Source: Pseudomonas sp. GGS8 | GTDB taxonomy: Bacteria; Pseudomonadota; Gammaproteobacteria; Pseudomonadales; Pseudomonadaceae | Reading direction: 5' to 3' | Length of the DNA stretch: 64,000 bases | NCBI RefSeq assembly: GCF_024168645.1 | Contig: NZ_JALJWF010000001.1 | Location: 2,719,001-2,783,000, forward strand | Shown: one piece after another, positions 9,690 through 20,951 of the stretch | How positions within the stretch are numbered: position 1 is the stretch's first letter | How the letters are laid out: each line of letters opens with the position of its first letter | The notes under the pieces: generated by a model | The model's input: only the letters and a program-made list of their open reading frames with translations | Databases searched by the model: none | What the model was told of the DNA's origin: nothing | Made by a program: the position numbers and the translations under genes

Positions 9690-9710
9690 TTCCGCGCTGA
9701 GAAAAGAACA

Positions 9711-9741
9711 CGCCCGCAAGGTTAAGCCTTGCGGGCGTTTT
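9711..9741 (+). terminator. Intrinsic terminator after lipA
   Basis: An 11-bp perfect stem (CGCCCGCAAGG, loop TTAAG, CCTTGCGGGCG) followed by TTTT. Closes the long cell-wall and lipoate gene run. Confidence 0.92.
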
Positions 9742-9863
9742 CATTGGCGGTGCCCACATCCTCTTCAGTCTTTTCCTGCAAGCCGTGGTGCGACCGACCC
9801 TCTTTTGTTTATTCCCGTTCCTGACTACTGTGTGCTGAAGCGTTCATACAGGGAGAATCATGG

Positions 9864-10814
9864 ATGACTGCTCGACCGACCCACACCCTTTGTCCTCACG
9901 TCCCTGTTCCGGCCTTGCCGCCTGCTGGGCTGATCGGCGTCATTGCGCCTGCCGGCCCTGCTGCCCTGGACACTGATAAAGCGATTGCCTGGATGCGTGC
10001 TCGCGGCTATTCGCTGCGAGTATTCCCCGGCGTTTACGAGAAAGACGGCTACCTGGCCGGCAGCGACGATGTGCGGCTCAATGACTTGCACGCGGCATTT
10101 GCCGACAGCGAAGTCGACGCCATCATCTGTTTGCGTGGCGGTTACGGTTCGCCGCGTTTGCTCGATCGTATCGATTTCGAATTACTGCGCAACAACGCCA
10201 AGCCGTTCATCGGCTATAGCGACATCACTGCACTGCATCTGGCAATCAGCCGTTATGCGGGTTTCGTGACGTTTCACGGCCCGATGCTCAATGCCGATCT
10301 GCTGGGTGACAAGCAGAAACCCACCGAGTCCTCGTTTTTCAACCTGTTGCGCGGGCAGGTGACGGCGGACAGCGTGCTGGCGCACCCGGTGGCTTATCCA
10401 TTGACGACCCTCTCGCCAGGCATCGCTCATGGACGTTTGCTGGGGGGCAATCTGTCGATGATCGCCGCGACCATGGGCACGCCTTACGAGATCGATGCCG
10501 AGGGCGCCATCCTGTTCATCGAAGACATCAACGAGCCGCTGTATCGCATCGATCGGCTGCTGACCCATTTGCGTCTGGCCGGCACGCTGCACAAGTTGCG
10601 CGGGGTTCTGGTGGGGGATGTGGCGGGAGTGGACACAATCGCGCTGGAGGGCTTGCTCAAGCAGACCTTCGCATCGTTGCGCATACCCGTGCTGGCGGGG
10701 TGGCGCAGCGGGCATTGCGACCCGAACCTGACTTTGCCCATGGGCGCGTTAGTCAGGCTGGATGCGGGGAACAAGACGTTGGTGCTGGAGCAGGATGTGG
10801 TGATCAAGCGTTAG
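9864..10814 (+). CDS. ldcA: LD-carboxypeptidase (peptidase S66)
   Basis: A 316-residue S66-family serine peptidase that releases the terminal D-Ala from L,D-bonded murein tetrapeptides during cytoplasmic wall recycling. The nucleophile Ser119 is in FIGYSDITALHLA; the Glu and His of the triad are in FIEDINEPLYRIDRLL and SGHCDPNLT. There is no signal peptide. P. aeruginosa has an enzyme of this family; some S66 members instead process microcin-like peptides, but the surrounding wall genes favour recycling. Confidence 0.88.
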   Translation: MTARPTHTLCPHVPVPALPPAGLIGVIAPAGPAALDTDKAIAWMRARGYSLRVFPGVYEKDGYLAGSDDVRLNDLHAAFADSEVDAIICLRGGYGSPRLLDRIDFELLRNNAKPFIGYSDITALHLAISRYAGFVTFHGPMLNADLLGDKQKPTESSFFNLLRGQVTADSVLAHPVAYPLTTLSPGIAHGRLLGGNLSMIAATMGTPYEIDAEGAILFIEDINEPLYRIDRLLTHLRLAGTLHKLRGVLVGDVAGVDTIALEGLLKQTFASLRIPVLAGWRSGHCDPNLTLPMGALVRLDAGNKTLVLEQDVVIKR

Positions 10815-10837
10815 ATCGTTATTGCCTGCCAGCCAGT

Positions 10838-10860
10838 CTTCGCGGGCAAGCCCGCGATGC
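10838..10860. repeat. Single REP palindrome
   Basis: CGCGGGCAAGCCCGCG at 10841-10856 is one copy of the Pseudomonas REP core, standing alone between the convergent ldcA and lytic transglycosylase genes, where it may help end both transcripts. Confidence 0.7.
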
Positions 10861-10862
10861 TT

Positions 10863-12185
10863 TTAGCGGTTACGCAAACCTTCGAGCAACTTGTGCGTCG
10901 GATACCCATCCGCCGGCCAGCCAAACGACTGCTGCGCGCTGCGGATTGCTTTACGGGTATTGGCGCCGATGATGCCGTCAGCGGTGCCGGCGTCGTAGTT
11001 CCGGGCGCTCAGCAGGTTTTGCAGCTCGATTCGCTCGGTACGGCTCAGCGGCAAGTCATCTTTTGGCCATAGACCATTGATCAGGCCACCGCCATTGATA
11101 CGCTCAGACAACAGGCTCACGCCCAAGGCGTAGGACGAAGAGTTGTTGTACTTGAGGATTGCGCGGAAGTTATCGAAGATCAGGAATGCCGGGCCGCGAT
11201 AGCCTGCCGGCAGGAGCAGGGCGGCCGACAGGTGTTCGGAACCCACCGGAACCTGGCCACCATTGGGCAGGGTGACCCCCAGTTGCTGCCACTCGGCGAC
11301 GCTTTTGCGAATCGCGCCATCGGCCAGGACGTAGTTGAAGCCACTCGGCAGTTGTACTTCGAAGCCCCACGGCTGGCCTTTCTGCCAGCCAGAGCTTTGC
11401 AGGTAGTGCGCGGTCGAGGCCAGTGCATCCGCGGCGCTGTTCCAGATGTCACGGCGGCCATCGCCGTCGAAGTCTACGGCGTGGGTGTTGTAGGTGGTCG
11501 GGATGAACTGGGTCTGGCCCATGGCGCCAGCCCAGGAACCGAGCATTTTCTCGGGTTCAATATCGCCCTGTTGCAGGATTTGCAGGGCCGCGATCAACTG
11601 CGCATGGGCAAAGCCTGGGCGTCGACCTTCATAAGCCAGGGTTGCCAGGGAGTTGATGACTGACTTGTTGCCCTGGAACTGACCGAAGTTACTCTCCATG
11701 CCCCACACCGCGACCAGTGCCTGGCGGTCGACGCCGTAGCGCTGTTCGATGCTTTGCAGGATATCGGCGTACTGGTTGACCAGTGCCTGACCTTTGCGCA
11801 CCCGCAGCGGTGACAACGCGCCATCGAGGTATTCCCACACCGGGCGAGTAAATTCGGGTTGGCTGCGGTCAGCACTGATCACGCTGGCGTCCACGCTGAC
11901 ATTGGCAAAGACGCGGTCGAACAGGTCGGCGCGAATGCCGGCGTCGAGGGCGTCTTTGCGAAAACCCGCCTGCCATTCGGCAAAGGTCTGGGTGGGTTGG
12001 ATGTCGAGATTCTCACCGGTCGGAACCACCGGCGGAATGACCGCAGGGGCCGTGGCAACGGTGCGGGTCTGAAGCGGCTGGGCGTCGGCGGCGGTGGGTT
12101 TTTCCGCGCAGGCGACAAGCAGAACGAGGCTGGAGGCAGCTATCAATTGGCGAAGGTGCCAACGACGGGAAAGACAAAGGGGCAT
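10863..12185 (-). CDS. Lipoprotein lytic murein transglycosylase with peptidoglycan-binding domain
   Basis: Second MltB-family (SLT_2) transglycosylase of the window, 440 residues. It starts with a signal and a lipobox (SLVLLVAC, Cys near residue 26), so it is probably outer-membrane anchored. The catalytic domain has Glu164 in AVWGMESNFGQFQGN, then GAMGQTQFIPTTY and VDFDGDGRRDIW. The C-terminal 65 residues (NLLSARNYDAGTADGIIGAN, then a Q-x-x-x-G-x-x-x-D-G-like end) are a PG_binding_1 module that grips glycan. The ATG at 12185 is chosen because it places the signal at the N-terminus; an earlier in-frame start only adds a non-hydrophobic leader. Confidence 0.92.
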   Translation of the reverse strand: MPLCLSRRWHLRQLIAASSLVLLVACAEKPTAADAQPLQTRTVATAPAVIPPVVPTGENLDIQPTQTFAEWQAGFRKDALDAGIRADLFDRVFANVSVDASVISADRSQPEFTRPVWEYLDGALSPLRVRKGQALVNQYADILQSIEQRYGVDRQALVAVWGMESNFGQFQGNKSVINSLATLAYEGRRPGFAHAQLIAALQILQQGDIEPEKMLGSWAGAMGQTQFIPTTYNTHAVDFDGDGRRDIWNSAADALASTAHYLQSSGWQKGQPWGFEVQLPSGFNYVLADGAIRKSVAEWQQLGVTLPNGGQVPVGSEHLSAALLLPAGYRGPAFLIFDNFRAILKYNNSSSYALGVSLLSERINGGGLINGLWPKDDLPLSRTERIELQNLLSARNYDAGTADGIIGANTRKAIRSAQQSFGWPADGYPTHKLLEGLRNR

Positions 12186-12247
12186 GCACAGGTCCAGAGG
12201 ATACGAATCAGGTGCAGACCTTAACATGTTGAGCGATGGCTTGCCTT

Positions 12248-12412
12248 TCAGGCCGCCAGAAAGTAAGAAGCCTCCCAGCTATTAGACTGGAAGGCTTCGC
12301 GGCGGTAGCTGCCTTTGCCCTTGCCGGCTCGCTCCTGACGGCTGCGGAACAGTGGCTGGGCGATGATGGACTTGGCCTTGTTGGGGCCATGCTTGGATGG
12401 CTTTTTGCTCAT
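12248..12412 (-). CDS. arfA: Alternative ribosome-rescue factor A
   Basis: A 54-codon gene. ArfA rescues ribosomes stalled on mRNAs without a stop codon by recruiting release factor 2, acting as backup for tmRNA. The N-terminal half MSKKPSKHGPNKAKSIIAQP, then PLFRSRQERAGKGKGSYRR, carries the basic and KGKGSY-like core known to be enough for activity. The last 17 codons fall inside a strong hairpin (separate entry) and end with a hydrophobic SYFLAA tail. In E. coli the message is cut or ended at such a hairpin, giving active truncated protein only when tmRNA fails; the same logic is inferred here. Confidence 0.9.
   Translation of the reverse strand: MSKKPSKHGPNKAKSIIAQPLFRSRQERAGKGKGSYRREAFQSNSWEASYFLAA
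12258..12298 (-). terminator. Hairpin inside arfA (tmRNA-sensing terminator/cleavage site)
   Basis: On the arfA strand, GAAGCCUUCCAG pairs with CUGGGAGGCUUC (12 bp, one G-U pair, 8-base loop), followed by UUACUUUCU. It lies within the reading frame, before the stop codon, so transcripts that end or are cut here have no stop codon. Confidence 0.8.
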
Positions 12413-12507
12413 GATGATCTCTCGCAAGTGAGTGGATTTTGCGGAGCAAATCATCGGCCGAAGTTGGGGTTCTGTCTAGTCCCTAGGATGTGTAGGAAAT
12501 GATGACC

Positions 12508-12640
12508 TGTGGCGAGGGAGCTTGCTCCCGTTCGGCTGTGCAGCAGTCGTAAAACCGGTGAACACGGATTACCTGAAGCGTCGCGGTGTCTGGTTTCGGG
12601 GTCGCTTCGCAACCCAGCGGGAGCAAGCTCCCTCGCCACA
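12508..12640. repeat. REP doublet (inverted pair)
   Basis: TGTGGCGAGGGAGCTTGCTC starts the left copy at 12508 and its inverted partner ends at 12640 with CTCGCCACA; each copy also has an internal palindrome GGGAGC-TT-GCTCCC. It fills most of the gap between arfA and holA. Confidence 0.85.
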
Positions 12641-12666
12641 GAGGTTGGTGCAGGCTGGAAAACAGG

Positions 12667-13704
12667 TTATTCGGCAGGCAACGACAATCTTTGCCCAGCC
12701 ATCAACAACGTCAACCGGCTCAAGCTCATCCACGGTGAGCCCGCCGCCTGGCCTTTGATCTGCGCGTCGATACGCTGTGCTTCAAGCAGCAATTGCGCCC
12801 AGCGTTGCGCCGAGTAGCGTTGCAGTGCCTTGCTCATCAGCGGTTTGCGTTTGTCCCAGACCGGTGGTCGGGCCTGGCTGAAGGCTTTGTCCAGCGGCAC
12901 GCCCTGGCTGTATTGCAGCGACAGGTTGGCCAGCAGGCGCAGTTCACGGGCCAGCGCCCAAAGAATCACCGGCGGTTCGACGCCTTCGCCGCGCAGCCCT
13001 TCGAGCATACGCAGGGCATGAGCGGCTTCGCCGTTGAGGATCGCATCGGTCAAGCCGAAAACATCGAAGCGCGCGCTATCGGCCACCGCCGCTTGCACGG
13101 TTTCGACGGTGATCTGACCACCTTCGGCCATCAGCTTGAGCTTTTCGATTTCCTGGGCGGCAGCCAGCAAGTTGCCTTCGACCCGGGCGGCGATCAGTTC
13201 GACAGCGTCCTGGCTGGCGGAAAGCCCGGCCTGGGACAGTCGTTGACGAATCCAGCTCGGCAACTGGTTGGTGTCCACGGGCCAGATCTGCACGAACTGG
13301 GTTTGCGGACCTTCGACCAGCGCCTTGCCCCACTTGGTTTTCTGCGCACTGCCATCAAGCTTGGGCAAGCTGATCAGCAGCAGCGTGTCTTCTGCCGGGC
13401 GCGAGCAGTACTCGATCAGTGCGGCGGCGCCTTTGTCACCAGGTTTGCCGGAGGGCAGGCGCAGTTCCAGAAGGCGTTTTTCGGCGAACAGCGACATGCT
13501 TGCGCCAGCCTGCAGCAGCGTACCCCAGTCGAAACTGGCGTCGGCGGTGAATACCTGACGTTCATCGAAACCTTGTTGGCGAGCAGCGGCGCGAATGGCG
13601 TCGGCGGCTTCCTGGCACAGCAATGGGTCATCGCCACTGATGATGTAGACCGGCGCAAGAGCGCCTTGCAGGTGTTTGCCGAGTTGGGCGGGGGCGAGTT
13701 TCAT
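12667..13704 (-). CDS. holA: DNA polymerase III delta subunit
   Basis: The clamp-loader wrench (345 residues) that opens the beta sliding clamp. The N-terminal MKLAPAQLGKHLQGALAPVY, the early YIISGDDPLLCQEAADAIR segment (delta's degenerate nucleotide-fold, no functional Walker A) and the C-terminal collar domain with WALARELRLLANLSL match the family. Start ATG at 13704 gives the usual length. It is downstream of leuS and lptE on the same strand, the common order in gamma-proteobacteria. Confidence 0.95.
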   Translation of the reverse strand: MKLAPAQLGKHLQGALAPVYIISGDDPLLCQEAADAIRAAARQQGFDERQVFTADASFDWGTLLQAGASMSLFAEKRLLELRLPSGKPGDKGAAALIEYCSRPAEDTLLLISLPKLDGSAQKTKWGKALVEGPQTQFVQIWPVDTNQLPSWIRQRLSQAGLSASQDAVELIAARVEGNLLAAAQEIEKLKLMAEGGQITVETVQAAVADSARFDVFGLTDAILNGEAAHALRMLEGLRGEGVEPPVILWALARELRLLANLSLQYSQGVPLDKAFSQARPPVWDKRKPLMSKALQRYSAQRWAQLLLEAQRIDAQIKGQAAGSPWMSLSRLTLLMAGQRLSLPAE

Positions 13705-13716
13705 AAGAAGAGGCGA

Positions 13717-13738
13717 ACGGGGCGCCTGAGCGCCCCGT
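13717..13738 (-). other. Hairpin between lptE and holA
   Basis: ACGGGGCGC and GCGCCCCGT form a perfect 9-bp stem with a 4-base loop in the 39-bp space between lptE and holA. On the transcribed strand it ends 12 bases before the holA ATG and leaves no room for a clear ribosome-binding site, so it could lower holA translation or mark an RNA-processing point. Confidence 0.5.
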
Positions 13739-13743
13739 AAGTC

Positions 13744-14349
13744 TTACTGATGCGGCAGTTCGACAGGCGACTGACGCGGAGTCTCCGCTTCAGCCTTCTG
13801 CGCTGCTTCCAGCGCGGCGGCTTCAGCCTTGGCCCGGGCGTCGGCGGTCTGTTGCAGCTGTTCCAACTGAGTCGGGGTGAGCTGTTGCAGACGCAGCATC
13901 ATGCGTTGAACCAGCTCACGACGAATCTCGCGGCGGGCATCGTTGGCTTCCTGGTCGGAACCTACCAGGTTGTTGCCATCGTGGATGAACACCTTCTGCA
14001 CTTCAAGCTTGTCGCTCAGCAGTGGCAGGTCACCCTGACCACGGATGTCGTAATTGAGCACGGTGTTCACCTGGTACTCGCCAGTACGACCGGCACCGGC
14101 ATAGCTGAGGATACGCTGGCTTTCCTGCTCATCGGTCAGCACCAGTTTGTAAGGTGCGCCGGTGTAGACCCTGACGCCGCTGCTTTCCAGAATCTGACGC
14201 AATTGTGTCACGGTTTCGCCGTAAGCATTGCGGGCGCTCAGGTCGAGTTCCTTGATCGCCAGTTCGGTGGTACCGGTGCCACGCAGGTGGAAACCGCAGG
14301 CGCTCAGCAGGACTGCAAGGCCCATCACCAGCAAATTGCGTTTGATCAT
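13744..14349 (-). CDS. lptE: LPS-assembly lipoprotein LptE
   Basis: Outer-membrane lipoprotein (201 residues) that plugs the LptD barrel and helps insert lipopolysaccharide. Signal MIKRNLLVMGLAVLLSAC gives a lipobox L-S-A-C at Cys18, followed by GFHLRG, the family's first motif. The C-terminal 50 residues are Ala/Glu/Gln-rich and end PVELPHQ, an extension typical of Pseudomonas LptE. The ATG at 14349 has AAGGGGAGC upstream. Confidence 0.93.
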   Translation of the reverse strand: MIKRNLLVMGLAVLLSACGFHLRGTGTTELAIKELDLSARNAYGETVTQLRQILESSGVRVYTGAPYKLVLTDEQESQRILSYAGAGRTGEYQVNTVLNYDIRGQGDLPLLSDKLEVQKVFIHDGNNLVGSDQEANDARREIRRELVQRMMLRLQQLTPTQLEQLQQTADARAKAEAAALEAAQKAEAETPRQSPVELPHQ

Positions 14350-14374
14350 CTTGTTGCTCCCCTTGAAACCATGT

Positions 14375-14392
14375 GGGCCGGTCAACCGGCCC
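14375..14392 (-). other. Short hairpin between leuS and lptE
   Basis: GGGCCGGT and ACCGGCCC at 14375-14382 and 14385-14392 form a tight inverted repeat just upstream of lptE. No T-run follows; probably an mRNA structure rather than a terminator. Confidence 0.4.
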
Positions 14393-14439
14393 GAAAGGTT
14401 TTACTCGGCGCCAGGCTCACCTGACGCCCGATCCAATTG

Positions 14440-17205
<2,766 letters not shown>

Positions 17206-17326
17206 TTACACGCACGGGCGCGGCCAATTTCCGCCCCGAGGGCCGTTGGTCGCGGCGCTCAGCCGGTTTTTTCAGCGAAGCTAAGCTCTAAAAGGGGAGT
17301 GAGTCTTATCTTCAATGAGGTGATGG

Positions 17327-17647
17327 ATGGTTGATTCACAGCAAAAAGCTGCAAAACCGGAGCTGTACGAAAGACTGATCGACCGTCTCGCAATGGCCCT
17401 GGACGCGGCCAAAACCGCTGGACGGCTTCGCGACGAGCGTCCCCAGGAGCTGGAGCTGCGTGGTTTGACCCCCGCAGAGTTTGAACTGGTCAAGGCCTAT
17501 CTGGAGCGCAGTGAACGTGAAACGCACGGATGCTTGTCAGCAGCAGTGACGCAACTCGAGGCACCACGTACGGCCGAGATCATCTGGCTCAAGGATAAGG
17601 CACCCGGCGGAGGCGCGGTAAAGGCCCGGTCTCTGCAGTTCAAGTAA
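17327..17647 (+). CDS. Conserved hypothetical protein, possibly YbeL-related
   Basis: A 106-residue, mostly helical, charged protein with no signal or membrane segment. It has good coding context: GAGG at 17317-17320 six bases before the ATG and a hairpin-plus-T-run soon after the stop. The segment AAKTAGRLRDERPQELELRG and the following LTPAEFELVKAYLERSERET resemble the N-terminal half of zinc-ribbon proteins of the YbeL/DUF1451 type, which also lie next to leuS in enteric bacteria, but only one cysteine is present, so the C-terminal zinc ribbon is missing. Function unknown. Confidence 0.65.
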   Translation: MVDSQQKAAKPELYERLIDRLAMALDAAKTAGRLRDERPQELELRGLTPAEFELVKAYLERSERETHGCLSAAVTQLEAPRTAEIIWLKDKAPGGGAVKARSLQFK

Positions 17648-17656
17648 GGGCACTTG

Positions 17657-17678
17657 AAACCATGCCAAATGGTTTTTT
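17657..17678 (+). terminator. Likely intrinsic terminator
   Basis: AAACCAT and ATGGTTT pair around a 5-base loop and run directly into six T residues. Placed 10 bases after the stop of the small hypothetical gene. Confidence 0.6.
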
Positions 17679-17753
17679 GAAACAAAGTCCTTCCGCATTT
17701 GTTGTCGCATTGCGTCAACCCACTTAGGCTTCGGGCATCTATGGAGATGCCCG

Positions 17754-18533
17754 ATGCCTTTTCGTTATTTCATTAAACAACTTCTATTGCCTCCTGGCGT
17801 TCTTTTGCTGTTACTGGTGCTCGCCTGGTGGTGGCGCCGCTCAAGGCCCAGGCTGGCGGGAGCGTGCTTCGCTATGGGCGTGGGCGGCTTCTGGTTGATG
17901 AGCCTGCCAGTCATGGTGGAGTGGAGTGCCAGGGTTCTGGAGCGCGAGCCGCCGCTCGTGCGTGAGGAATGGGCCACCTTGGGCCAGCGTGCCGACGCGA
18001 TCGTGGTGCTGGGTTCCGGGCGTGAGCGTGGCGACCTGGCCTGGGGCGTCGACCAGCCCACCGGCGTAGGTCTTGGGCGCGAGCGTTATGCCGCGCGTCT
18101 GGCCAAGGCTTCCAGCTTGCCGATTCTGACCAGCGGTGGCCTGCATTACGGTACACCGCCGACTGAAGCGCAGCTGATGGCGGATTCGTTGCTCGATGAT
18201 TTCGGCGTGACGGTGCGCTGGCAGGAAGGGCGCAGCCGCACAACCTGGGAAAACGCGCAGTTCAGCGCCCAGGTGTTGTTACCGCAAGGGATCAAACGGG
18301 TGGTGGTCGTGACTCAGGCGTGGCATATGCCGCGGGCGGTCTGGAGCTTTGAGCAGGCCGGATTTGAGGTGGTGCCGGCGCCGGTGGGGTTTTTAGGCGT
18401 GGACAATGCCCGACCACTGGGTGGCTGGATGCCGGAATTCAAATCGATCTGGCAATCGGGGCAGTTGATGAATGAGGCCGTGGGGCAGGTCGGGTATTGG
18501 ATGTTCTATCGAGGCGAGCCCGTTGAGGAGTGA
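17754..18533 (+). CDS. ElyC/YdcF-family inner-membrane protein (DUF218)
   Basis: A 259-residue protein with two N-terminal membrane segments (about residues 9-28 and 33-56) and a DUF218 domain from about residue 80: ADAIVVLGSGRE, ILTSGGLHYGTPPTEAQLMA, GRSRTTWENAQFS and VVVTQAWHMPRAVWSFEQAG are the family's four conserved blocks. Its length and layout match E. coli ElyC, which affects envelope biogenesis and lipid-carrier use, so an envelope role is plausible but not shown. Convergent with lnt. Confidence 0.85.
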   Translation: MPFRYFIKQLLLPPGVLLLLLVLAWWWRRSRPRLAGACFAMGVGGFWLMSLPVMVEWSARVLEREPPLVREEWATLGQRADAIVVLGSGRERGDLAWGVDQPTGVGLGRERYAARLAKASSLPILTSGGLHYGTPPTEAQLMADSLLDDFGVTVRWQEGRSRTTWENAQFSAQVLLPQGIKRVVVVTQAWHMPRAVWSFEQAGFEVVPAPVGFLGVDNARPLGGWMPEFKSIWQSGQLMNEAVGQVGYWMFYRGEPVEE

Positions 18534-18556
18534 TCATTCCCACGGGGGAATGATCA
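18531..18556. terminator. Bidirectional terminator-like palindrome
   Basis: TGATCATTCCC at 18531-18541 and GGGAATGATCA at 18546-18556 form a perfect 11-bp stem with a 4-base loop between two convergent genes. The left arm includes the TGA stop codon of the ElyC-like gene. There is no T-run on either side. Confidence 0.6.
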
Positions 18557-18567
18557 CCAGGCCTGAG

Positions 18568-20091
18568 TTAAACGGTCTTCGCCATCCGGTTGGCCATCAA
18601 CGCCCAGCCAAACAACAGCACGCAAATGATGATCAACGGCCACGAACGCCATTGCAGATACGGCGTCAGGTTATGCATTGGCACCACTTCGCCGTACAGA
18701 ATGCCGCGTTCGAACTGCGGGATCCGGGTGGTGATCTGGCCGAACGGGTTGATCAGACCGGTCACGCCATTGTTGGTGGCGCGGATCATCCAGCGGCCGG
18801 CTTCTAGTGCGCGCATCTGCGCCATCTGCAAGTGTTGCAGCGGGCCGATCGAGGTGCCGAACCAGGTGTCGTTACTGATGGTCAGCAGCAAATCGCTGCG
18901 GGCGGCGAGGCCGGCGGCGAATTCCGGGTAGACCACTTCATAACAGATGTACGGCGCAATCTGATAACCCTTGGCCTGCAGCAGTGGTTGATCGGCCGGT
19001 CCACGGGCAAAGTCGGACATCGGCAGGTCGAAGAACGCGATCAGGCCGCGCAAGACTTCCTGCAACGGAACGTATTCGCCGAATGGCACCAGTTTCTGCT
19101 TCAGGTAAGTGCCATCGCCTTCACCGACCACGGTAATGCCGTTGAAGTAACGCTTCTCGTGACGGACTTCCTGGCGAATCGGCACACCGGTAATCAGTGC
19201 GGATTTACGCTCTGCAGCGAAACTGCCCATCATGTTCAGGTAACCCTCGGCGGACTCCTTGAGCACCGGGATCGCCGTTTCTGGCCAGATCAGCAGGTCG
19301 ACGGTTTTGGAGCTGAAACTCATGTCGCGGTACAGCGCCAACTGCGCGTTGATCTGCGACGGGTCCCATTTCATGCCTTGTTCGATGTTGCCCTGAATCG
19401 CCGCGACGCTTAGCGGCGCACCCGAAGGGCTGGTCCAGGCATGCTCCTTGAGCGCCATGCCGATCACCCACGGGCCGGCCAGCAGCAACACGCCTGCGGC
19501 AATAAAGCCTTTGCGAGCGCTGCGAATCAGGCGCGGTGCGTTGTAGATCAACGCGGCGGTCAGGGCCAGCGCGAAGGAAATCAGCCATATCCCGCCGACC
19601 GGCGCGAGCCCGGCCAATGGGCCGTCGAGCTGGCTGTAACCGGAATAGAGCCACGGGAAACCGGTGAGGAACCAGCCGCGAAAAGCTTCCTGACCTACCC
19701 ATAACGCCGCAAACGCCAGAGCATCGGCCAGCGGCGCTTCGTTACGGCGCAGCCAGCGCGCCCAAATCCAGGCGGGCAGGGCGAAGAACCAGGCAATCGC
19801 TGCGGTGAAGAGCAGCATCAAGAACCCGGCCAGCAGTACAGATGCGCCGCCGAAGTTGTGAATGCTGTAGTAGATCCAGCTGGTTCCGCCGGCAAACAGG
19901 CCGAAACCGAAACACCAGCCACGGCCCAGGGCCTGACGGGGGCTCAGTTCGCGCAAACCGGCGTAAAAGAAACCGACCGCCAGCAATGCCAACGGCCAGA
20001 TATCGAATGGCGCCAGGGCCAGGGTGGTGAGTGCACCGGCCGCCACGGCCAGCAGGTTACCGGGCCAGCCGGGGCGGGTCATCCAGCGCAT
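18568..20091 (-). CDS. lnt: Apolipoprotein N-acyltransferase
   Basis: Adds the third acyl chain to the N-terminal cysteine of lipoproteins in the inner membrane. The 507-residue protein has about six to eight membrane segments in the first 210 residues and a periplasmic nitrilase-fold domain with the Glu-Lys-Cys triad: Glu in LLIWPETAIPVLK, Lys in YLKQKLVPFGEYVP and Cys383 in APYICYEVVYPEF. A last membrane segment (WRSWPLIIICVLLFGWALMA) closes the protein. Fourth in the miaB-phoH-ybeY-corC-lnt order on this strand. Confidence 0.96.
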   Translation of the reverse strand: MRWMTRPGWPGNLLAVAAGALTTLALAPFDIWPLALLAVGFFYAGLRELSPRQALGRGWCFGFGLFAGGTSWIYYSIHNFGGASVLLAGFLMLLFTAAIAWFFALPAWIWARWLRRNEAPLADALAFAALWVGQEAFRGWFLTGFPWLYSGYSQLDGPLAGLAPVGGIWLISFALALTAALIYNAPRLIRSARKGFIAAGVLLLAGPWVIGMALKEHAWTSPSGAPLSVAAIQGNIEQGMKWDPSQINAQLALYRDMSFSSKTVDLLIWPETAIPVLKESAEGYLNMMGSFAAERKSALITGVPIRQEVRHEKRYFNGITVVGEGDGTYLKQKLVPFGEYVPLQEVLRGLIAFFDLPMSDFARGPADQPLLQAKGYQIAPYICYEVVYPEFAAGLAARSDLLLTISNDTWFGTSIGPLQHLQMAQMRALEAGRWMIRATNNGVTGLINPFGQITTRIPQFERGILYGEVVPMHNLTPYLQWRSWPLIIICVLLFGWALMANRMAKTV

Positions 20092-20106
20092 TTCTTTCCT
20101 TAATTT

Positions 20107-20946
20107 TTACCGGGCGATTGGTGTCAAACGCAGCAAATGAATCCGACGGCTGTCGGCGTTCAGGATGCGGAAGCGATAGGCGCCGATTTCAGTGATTTCG
20201 TTGCGTTTTGGCAAGTGCCCGAACGCGCTCATCACAAGACCGCCGACGGTGTCGAATTCGTCGTCGGAGAATTCGCTGTCGAAGAACTCGTTGAAGTTCT
20301 CGATCGGCGTCAGGGCCTTGATCAGGAAGTCACCGCTGGGCAGCGGCTTGATGTAGCTGTCTTCTTCGACGTCATGCTCATCTTCGATGTCACCGACGAT
20401 CTGTTCGAGCACGTCTTCGATGGTCACCAGGCCAGCCACGCCGCCGTATTCGTCAATGACGATGGCCATGTGGTTATGATTGGCGCGGAACTCGCGCAGC
20501 AGCACATTCAGGCGCTTGGACTCGGGCACGAAGGTGGCCGGGCGCAGCAGGTCCTTGATGTTGAAGCTGTCGCCGTTCTCCTTGAGGATCAACGGCAGCA
20601 AGTCCTTGGCCAGCAACACGCCCATCACGTCATCGTGGCTTTCGCCGATCACCGGATAGCGGGAATGGGCCGAGTCGACCACGGCGGGCAGGAACTCGCG
20701 AGGTGTCTGGGTCGCCTTGATGCTGATCATCTGCGAGCGCGGGACCATGATGTCCCGTACTTGCAGGTCTGCAACCTGGATGGCGCCTTCGACGATGGCC
20801 AGCGCTTCGCTGTCCAGCAACTTGTTTTGGTGTGCATCACGCAGCAGCTCCAGCAGCTCCTGGCGGTTCTTCGGCTCGTGGGCAAAAGCCTGGGTGAGCT
20901 TACCCAACCATGACTTCTGCCCGTTGCTCGATCGATCTTCGCTCAT
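20107..20946 (-). CDS. corC: CorC/HlyC-family CBS-domain protein
   Basis: A 279-residue cytosolic protein with two CBS motifs (about residues 65-190: [19 protein letters not shown] and [25 protein letters not shown] blocks) and a C-terminal CorC_HlyC domain ([20 protein letters not shown]). Unlike larger CNNM-type proteins it has no membrane region. In enterics CorC influences magnesium and cobalt efflux through CorA; in this operon it always travels with lnt, hinting at an envelope link. 15 bp from lnt. Confidence 0.92.
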   Translation of the reverse strand: MSEDRSSNGQKSWLGKLTQAFAHEPKNRQELLELLRDAHQNKLLDSEALAIVEGAIQVADLQVRDIMVPRSQMISIKATQTPREFLPAVVDSAHSRYPVIGESHDDVMGVLLAKDLLPLILKENGDSFNIKDLLRPATFVPESKRLNVLLREFRANHNHMAIVIDEYGGVAGLVTIEDVLEQIVGDIEDEHDVEEDSYIKPLPSGDFLIKALTPIENFNEFFDSEFSDDEFDTVGGLVMSAFGHLPKRNEITEIGAYRFRILNADSRRIHLLRLTPIAR

Positions 20947-20951
20947 AGCGA

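Noticed and set aside
12508..12640. CRISPR-like repeat spacing from the REP sequences
   Set aside because: Copies are inverted pairs of palindromes spread over many gaps, without regular spacers or cas genes.
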